The position numbers were made by a program, and so were the translations under genes. A stretch of DNA of 8,800 bases from an uncultured Cryptobacterium sp. (GTDB lineage Bacteria; Actinomycetota; Coriobacteriia; Coriobacteriales; Eggerthellaceae). Shown here in pieces: positions 5,619-8,800 of this stretch. Location: assembly GCA_900554685.1 (NCBI GenBank), contig USIG01000069.1, positions 1 to 8,800 of the forward strand, written 5' to 3'. Below the pieces are notes generated by a model. That model had not been told where the DNA came from, made no database searches, and saw only the letters and a program-made list of their open reading frames with translations. Positions within the stretch are counted from its first letter, which is position 1, and every line of letters begins with the position of its first letter.

Positions 5619-7238
5619 ATGAAAAAGCTTGAAGAGGTTCTTCAAGATTGGGAAGCGGTAATCGGCCTTGAAATTCATGCCGAGTTAACCACGCTTGAAA
5701 CAAAAATGTTCTGCAGCTGTAAATTGGAATTTGGCGCTGAACCCAATACCCACACCTGCCCGGTTTGCTTAGGATTGCCTGGTGCGCTGCCAGTACCAAA
5801 TAAGGCTGCAATTGAGTCTATTGTGCTTGCTGGTTTGGCGACAAATTGCGACATCGAAAAACGTTCGATGTTCTATCGCAAAAACTATATGTATCCCGAC
5901 ATGGCAAAGAATTTCCAGACCACGCAAGGCCCGGTAGCATTCTGTATGCGTGGTCATCTGGATTTAGATGTGGATGGCGCTGCTGCAAAAGAGCGCATCG
6001 ATATTGCGGATTTGAAACCGGGTGAATCAGGTGCCGAGGGTACAACGGCGGCCAATGTTACCCGCACCGAAGATGGCTATGTGGCTCATGTGGGTATTGA
6101 GCGTATTCACATGGAAGAAGATGCTGGCAAAATGATTCATATTGGCGGTGGGGAAGGTTGTATTGCAGGTGCTACCCATTCGCTGGTAGATTACAATCGC
6201 GCTGGTACTCCTTTGATTGAGTTGGTTACGAAGCCCGACTTGCGCACTCCTGAAGAAGCACGCTTGTTTATGCAGAAATTGCGCCAAATCTATTTGGCAA
6301 TTGGCATTTCCGATTGCTCTATGGAGGAGGGTTCTCTTCGTTGTGACGGTAACGTATCCTTGCGTCGTCGCGGTACTACAGAGTTAGGCACCAAGACCGA
6401 GCTCAAGAATATGAATTCCTTCAAAAACCTGCATGATGGCCTTGCTTATGAAATTTGCCGTCAGGCCGAAGTGCTAGAAGAAGGCGGCATCATTTATCAG
6501 GAAACACGTCATTGGGATCCTTCCAAGAAGCGTACTATCGTTATGCGCGTAAAGGAAACGGCAGATGACTACCGTTTGTTCCCGGAACCCGATCTGGCTC
6601 CTTATGATCTGTCGGATGAATTTATCGAAAGTGTTCGTGCTAAGCTACCTGAACTGCCTGATGAAAAGGCAAAGCGCTTCGAGGAGAGCTTTGGTCTGTC
6701 TCCCTACGACGCACGTCATTTGGTAGAGCATCGCAGCACTTCTAACTTCTTTGAAGCATGTATGGCTGTTGCGGGTGCCGATGCAAAAGGCGAGGTTTCT
6801 AGTCAAGCAGCGGCGCTGGCAAAACCATTGGCTAACCTCATTATTAATGATGTTGCAGCTTATGCTAATGCGAACAATATTTCTGATATGTCCGAGACGA
6901 CACTTTCGCCAGAACGTGCAGTTGAGCTGGTAAAACTGCTGGCAGATGACACTATTTCTTCCAAGCAGGCAAAAGAAGTATTCTCTGCTGTTTTAGAGGA
7001 AGACAAAGATCCTTCAACTATTGTTGAAGAACGTGGTATGAAACAAGTTTCTGACACGGGTGCTATTGAGGCGGTCGTAGATGGCGTTTTGGCAGCGTTC
7101 CCTGACAAGGTAGAACAGTATCAGGGTGGCAAGAAGGGCTTGCTTGGCTTCTTTGTTGGTCAGTGCATGAAGGAAATGAAGGGCCAGGGTAATCCGAAGG
7201 TTATCAACCAGATGCTTACTCAAAAATTGGGTGACTAA
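5619..7238 (+). CDS. gatB: Asp-tRNA(Asn)/Glu-tRNA(Gln) amidotransferase subunit B
   Basis: The tRNA-binding and kinase/transamidase subunit of GatCAB. It phosphorylates the misacylated Glu or Asp and replaces it with an amide. Visible in order: the start of the cradle domain, VIGLEIHAEL (14-23); zinc-type cysteines C32, C34, C47 and C50 (FCSC, CPVCLGLPGA); YPDMAKNFQTTQ (92-103); HMEEDAGK (164-171); SLVDYNRAGTPLIELV (188-203); a KTELKNMNSF motif; and a C-terminal YqeY-like helical tail ending NPKVINQMLTQKLGD. At 539 residues it is about 60 longer than the B. subtilis type. Extra residues lie at about 121-157 and 176-186 (see findings). The start follows gatA by 2 nt, with GGTGA 6 nt upstream. 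Operon end, with a terminator about 150 nt downstream. Confidence 0.95.
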   Translation: MKKLEEVLQDWEAVIGLEIHAELTTLETKMFCSCKLEFGAEPNTHTCPVCLGLPGALPVPNKAAIESIVLAGLATNCDIEKRSMFYRKNYMYPDMAKNFQTTQGPVAFCMRGHLDLDVDGAAAKERIDIADLKPGESGAEGTTAANVTRTEDGYVAHVGIERIHMEEDAGKMIHIGGGEGCIAGATHSLVDYNRAGTPLIELVTKPDLRTPEEARLFMQKLRQIYLAIGISDCSMEEGSLRCDGNVSLRRRGTTELGTKTELKNMNSFKNLHDGLAYEICRQAEVLEEGGIIYQETRHWDPSKKRTIVMRVKETADDYRLFPEPDLAPYDLSDEFIESVRAKLPELPDEKAKRFEESFGLSPYDARHLVEHRSTSNFFEACMAVAGADAKGEVSSQAAALAKPLANLIINDVAAYANANNISDMSETTLSPERAVELVKLLADDTISSKQAKEVFSAVLEEDKDPSTIVEERGMKQVSDTGAIEAVVDGVLAAFPDKVEQYQGGKKGLLGFFVGQCMKEMKGQGNPKVINQMLTQKLGD

Positions 7239-7384
7239 ATTCCTCACAATCAGGTGACTAAAATTAGGCGGCTAAAGAAAGTGCTGAAAATGCCGGCTAC
7301 GAAACAGCGCTAAAGGTTCGATGGATATTTTGGGCTTTATCTTGTAGCTTTACACAACAACAAGTCGCATTAGATACGCATTAG

Positions 7385-7411
7385 ATGAGGGGTATGCAAC
7401 CCCTCATTTTT
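7385..7411 (+). terminator. Intrinsic terminator of the gatCAB operon
   Basis: TGAGGGGT (7386-7393) pairs perfectly with ACCCCTCA (7399-7406) around the 5-nt loop ATGCA. One more A-T pair is possible at the base, and TTTTT (7407-7411) follows directly. This is a textbook rho-independent terminator for the plus strand. Confidence 0.9.
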
Positions 7412-7413
7412 GT

Positions 7414-7468
7414 AAATTTTCACTTTTTAGGGTGTTTTAGGCCATAAACCTGCAAAAAGTGAGAATTT
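7414..7468. repeat. Long inverted repeat, 15-bp arms, 25-nt spacer
   Basis: AAATTTTCACTTTTT (7414-7428) is the reverse complement of AAAAAGTGAGAATTT (7454-7468) with one mismatch, which is a U:G wobble in the plus-strand RNA. The 25-nt spacer contains a small GTTT/AAAC stem. It starts three bases after the gat terminator and overlaps the stop codon of the small minus-strand ORF. It could be a secondary terminator for that ORF or a remnant of a small element. No target-site duplication or transposase is evident. Confidence 0.5.
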
Positions 7469-7536
7469 TAAACATCGTTCGCGTGTTCGCTCGTTGTCCT
7501 GGAAGAAAACTTCTCTTTATCGTGCATCGAACTCAT
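7468..7536 (-). CDS. Possible 22-residue small protein or leader peptide
   Basis: On the minus strand an ATG (7536) is preceded at 5 nt by a full AAGGAGG Shine-Dalgarno (plus-strand 7542-7548), the strongest minus-strand initiation site in the gap. The ORF runs 22 codons to TAA. The product begins MSSMHDKEKFSS and ends SEHANDV. It is hydrophilic, with no membrane segment and no run of a single amino acid that would mark a classic attenuator peptide. An inverted repeat lies just upstream and a long one at its stop. I do not recognise it. It may be a real small protein, the 5' stub of a deleted gene, or chance. Confidence 0.35.
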   Translation of the reverse strand: MSSMHDKEKFSSRTTSEHANDV

Positions 7537-7548
7537 AGCAGCCTCCTT

Positions 7549-7577
7549 ATCTAAGCGTTCTTTTGTTGTCCTTAGAT
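7549..7577 (-). promoter_or_regulatory. Inverted repeat just upstream of the small ORF's Shine-Dalgarno
   Basis: On the minus strand ATCTAAG and CTTAGAT form a perfect 7-bp inverted repeat with a 15-nt spacer. The second arm ends one base before AAGGAGG. It could be an operator or a leader hairpin that leaves the ribosome site exposed. The stem is short and AT-rich, so this is only suggestive. Confidence 0.25.
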
Positions 7578-7596
7578 TCGGATATTTTTGACCGCC

Positions 7597-7625
7597 AAAA
7601 AAGAGATAAAAAACGGGTAAAAAAA
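7597..7625. other. Three phased A-tracts, probable bent DNA
   Basis: A-tracts of 6, 6 and 7 bases start at 7597, 7608 and 7619, exactly 11 bp apart, separated by GAGAT and CGGGT. In-phase A-tracts near the helical repeat bend DNA. The block lies upstream of the small minus-strand ORF, where it might act as an upstream promoter element or as a protein-binding curve. Confidence 0.5.
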
Positions 7626-7778
7626 GAACACTTCCGTATGCTTTGGGGCGCTTTGCTTCTTTCTTGGAAAGAATTATTGAATTAGGCGTATCATAATGCC
7701 TATTGCAAATTGACGATGAGAGGTGCGTTCTATCTAATCGTTTTCTGACAGTCAGGCGCGTTTTTAATAAACAAAGAA

Positions 7779-7822
7779 AGACTTTCCCGGATACACAATA
7801 CGCTGTGCATCCGAAAAAGTCT
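7779..7822 (-). terminator. Intrinsic terminator of dapA
   Basis: Plus-strand arms 7779-7797 and 7804-7822 enclose a 6-nt loop. In the minus-strand transcript all 19 positions pair, three of them as G:U wobbles. In the plus-strand transcript those three become mismatches, so the structure is directional. A T-rich tail (TTCTTTGTTTA) follows on the minus strand. The hairpin begins 17 nt after the dapA stop codon. Confidence 0.85.
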
Positions 7823-7839
7823 CCAGAAAAATCTGTTTC

Positions 7840-8733
7840 TTATTCTGCCAGTTTCAGACCATAAGCCTTCATGGCTGCAGCAAGACGTGCCTTATGTTCA
7901 GGCTCAATCTCGGATAAAGGCATTCTGAGCGGTCCGACATTCATGCCAAGCAGATTCATTGCCGCTTTAACGGGGATCGGATTCACTTCGTTGAATAATT
8001 CATGCATCAAAGGCAATGCCTTTAACTGCATTTCAAGACTTCCCTTCACATCCCCTGCCAGATACTTGGCAACAATATCATGAGAATCTCTCGGGCAAAT
8101 ATTCGAAAATACGGAAATCACGCCGATACCGCCAAGGGACAGAATCGGAACAACTTCATCATCATTACCTGAATATAAATCAATACATCCGTCTGCCAGC
8201 TGCATCAGTGTGGCAATCTGGGAAATATTGCCGCTGGCTTCCTTGATGCCGACAATATTGTCACATGTCTTTGCCAGTGTCACAGCTGTCTCAGGGGCAA
8301 TATTCACACCTGTACGACTCTGTACATTATACAGAATGATCGGCATATCTGTATGCTTTGCAATCTCTGTGTAATGTGCCACAAGGCCTTTCTGTGTTGC
8401 TTTATTATAATAAGGTGTCACAACCAGTGCTCCATCTGCGCCTGCCTCTTCAGCCTCTTTCGTCAGATAGATGGCTGTCTCTGTACTGTTGGAACCTGTA
8501 CCTGCAATAACAGGAATTCTGCCTGCTGTACGGCTGATAGCTGTACGGATACATTCAATATGTTCTTCCTCTGACAATGTGGAAGACTCACCGGTTGTAC
8601 CGCAGATAACAATACTGTCTGTGCCATTCTCAATCTGATAATCAATGGTCTCTTCAAGTTTCTCAAAATTAACTGAACCGTCTGCATGCATTGGTGTAAC
8701 GATTGCAACACCTGCACCTTTAAAAATTGCCAT
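7840..8733 (-). CDS. dapA: 4-hydroxy-tetrahydrodipicolinate synthase
   Basis: Condenses pyruvate with aspartate semialdehyde, the first committed step to diaminopimelate and lysine, in the cytosol. The 297 residues form one TIM barrel of normal length. Visible active-site residues: Schiff-base Lys164 (GIKEASGN), proton-relay Tyr135 (LYNVQSRTG), Tyr109 (TPYYN), Thr46 and Thr47 (CGTTGES), and Arg140 for the substrate carboxylate. The usual Pro of NVPSRTG is Gln here. An in-frame ATG at 8763 exists, but GGAGG lies 8 nt before the ATG at 8733 and MAIFKGAGVAIVTP is the usual family start. Codon use departs from the neighbours: 18 of 21 Thr codons are ACA, against 5 of 30 in gatA. This suggests acquisition from another lineage, possibly Lachnospiraceae-like Firmicutes (inference). 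It ends in its own terminator. Its upstream context is cut by the window edge. Confidence 0.95.
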   Translation of the reverse strand: MAIFKGAGVAIVTPMHADGSVNFEKLEETIDYQIENGTDSIVICGTTGESSTLSEEEHIECIRTAISRTAGRIPVIAGTGSNSTETAIYLTKEAEEAGADGALVVTPYYNKATQKGLVAHYTEIAKHTDMPIILYNVQSRTGVNIAPETAVTLAKTCDNIVGIKEASGNISQIATLMQLADGCIDLYSGNDDEVVPILSLGGIGVISVFSNICPRDSHDIVAKYLAGDVKGSLEMQLKALPLMHELFNEVNPIPVKAAMNLLGMNVGPLRMPLSEIEPEHKARLAAAMKAYGLKLAE

Positions 8734-8800
8734 ATCTCTTTCCTCCAATTTTATTACTGCCATAAAGGGGACATGTACTTCCGCTCTTTTTTGTGCAAGG

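Larger units (their letters stand above)
7239..7839. other. 600-bp intergenic region between gatB and dapA
   Basis: The two genes converge. Position by position it holds: an unremarkable AT-rich stretch just after gatB (7239-7384); the gat terminator (7385-7411); a long inverted repeat (7414-7468); a 22-codon minus-strand ORF (7468-7536) with a perfect Shine-Dalgarno and an upstream inverted repeat (7549-7577); a phased A-tract block (7597-7625); a 20-bp imperfect palindrome TAGGC...GCCTA (7683-7702); and the dapA terminator (7779-7822). It also spans the change from gat-like to dapA-like codon use. No tRNA, transposase fragment or longer ORF was seen. Confidence 0.6.

Noticed and set aside
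7230..7261. GGTGACTAA repeated 23 bp apart at and after the gatB stop
   Set aside because: Only two short copies. Probably a minor local duplication without function.
7657..7673. TTCTTTC/GAAAGAA 7-bp hairpin with a 3-nt loop
   Set aside because: AT-rich, no U-tract, and no gene ends nearby, so it is not a convincing terminator.
8754..8800. Possible C-terminus of a gene upstream of dapA on the minus strand (ending KYMSPLWQ, then TAA TAA)
   Set aside because: Only 14 codons are visible before the window edge, the other two frames are open as well, and I cannot match the residues to a family.

Overview
The window is a stretch of bacterial housekeeping genes of medium base composition. The protein set and its style (a one-piece phosphoglycerate dehydrogenase with a C-terminal ACT domain, an RNase HI, the EngB GTPase, a compact MscS channel and a complete gatCAB operon) suggest a Gram-positive lineage. 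The long-form GatB together with EngB made me think of the Coriobacteriia (Actinomycetota), but that placement is a low-confidence inference from memory of the families.

Layout. 2-1162 (+): serA, missing only its first few codons at the window edge. 1163-1351: convergent gap with a degenerate 30-bp tandem repeat and an 11-bp inverted repeat. 1352-1837 (-): rnhA. 1838-2010: gap almost filled by an array of about eleven 12-bp degenerate tandem repeats. 2011-2592 (-): engB. 2593-2844: divergent promoter region. 2845-3609 (+): small mscS-type channel gene. 3785-7238 (+): gatC-gatA-gatB, tightly coupled (1-nt overlap, then a 2-nt gap), closed by a clear intrinsic terminator at 7385-7411. 7239-7839: a 600-bp gap with that terminator, a long inverted repeat, a 22-codon minus-strand ORF with a perfect Shine-Dalgarno, an inverted repeat in front of it, a phased A-tract block and the dapA terminator. 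7840-8733 (-): dapA, whose codon use is unlike its neighbours.

How the genes work together. GatC, GatA and GatB form the amidotransferase that turns mischarged Glu-tRNA(Gln) and/or Asp-tRNA(Asn) into the correct aminoacyl-tRNAs. SerA starts serine synthesis, and DapA is the first committed step to diaminopimelate and lysine, so it supplies cell wall and protein synthesis. EngB (ribosome assembly), RNase HI (R-loop and RNA-primer removal) and the MscS channel (osmotic safety valve) are unrelated general functions.

Nothing here is recognisably a defence, mobile or secretion system. The most unusual signals are non-coding or marginal: the 12-bp repeat array, whose engB-frame reading stays open to an ATGA at the rnhA start; the dapA segment with foreign-looking codon use; and the small ORF with its surrounding inverted repeats.
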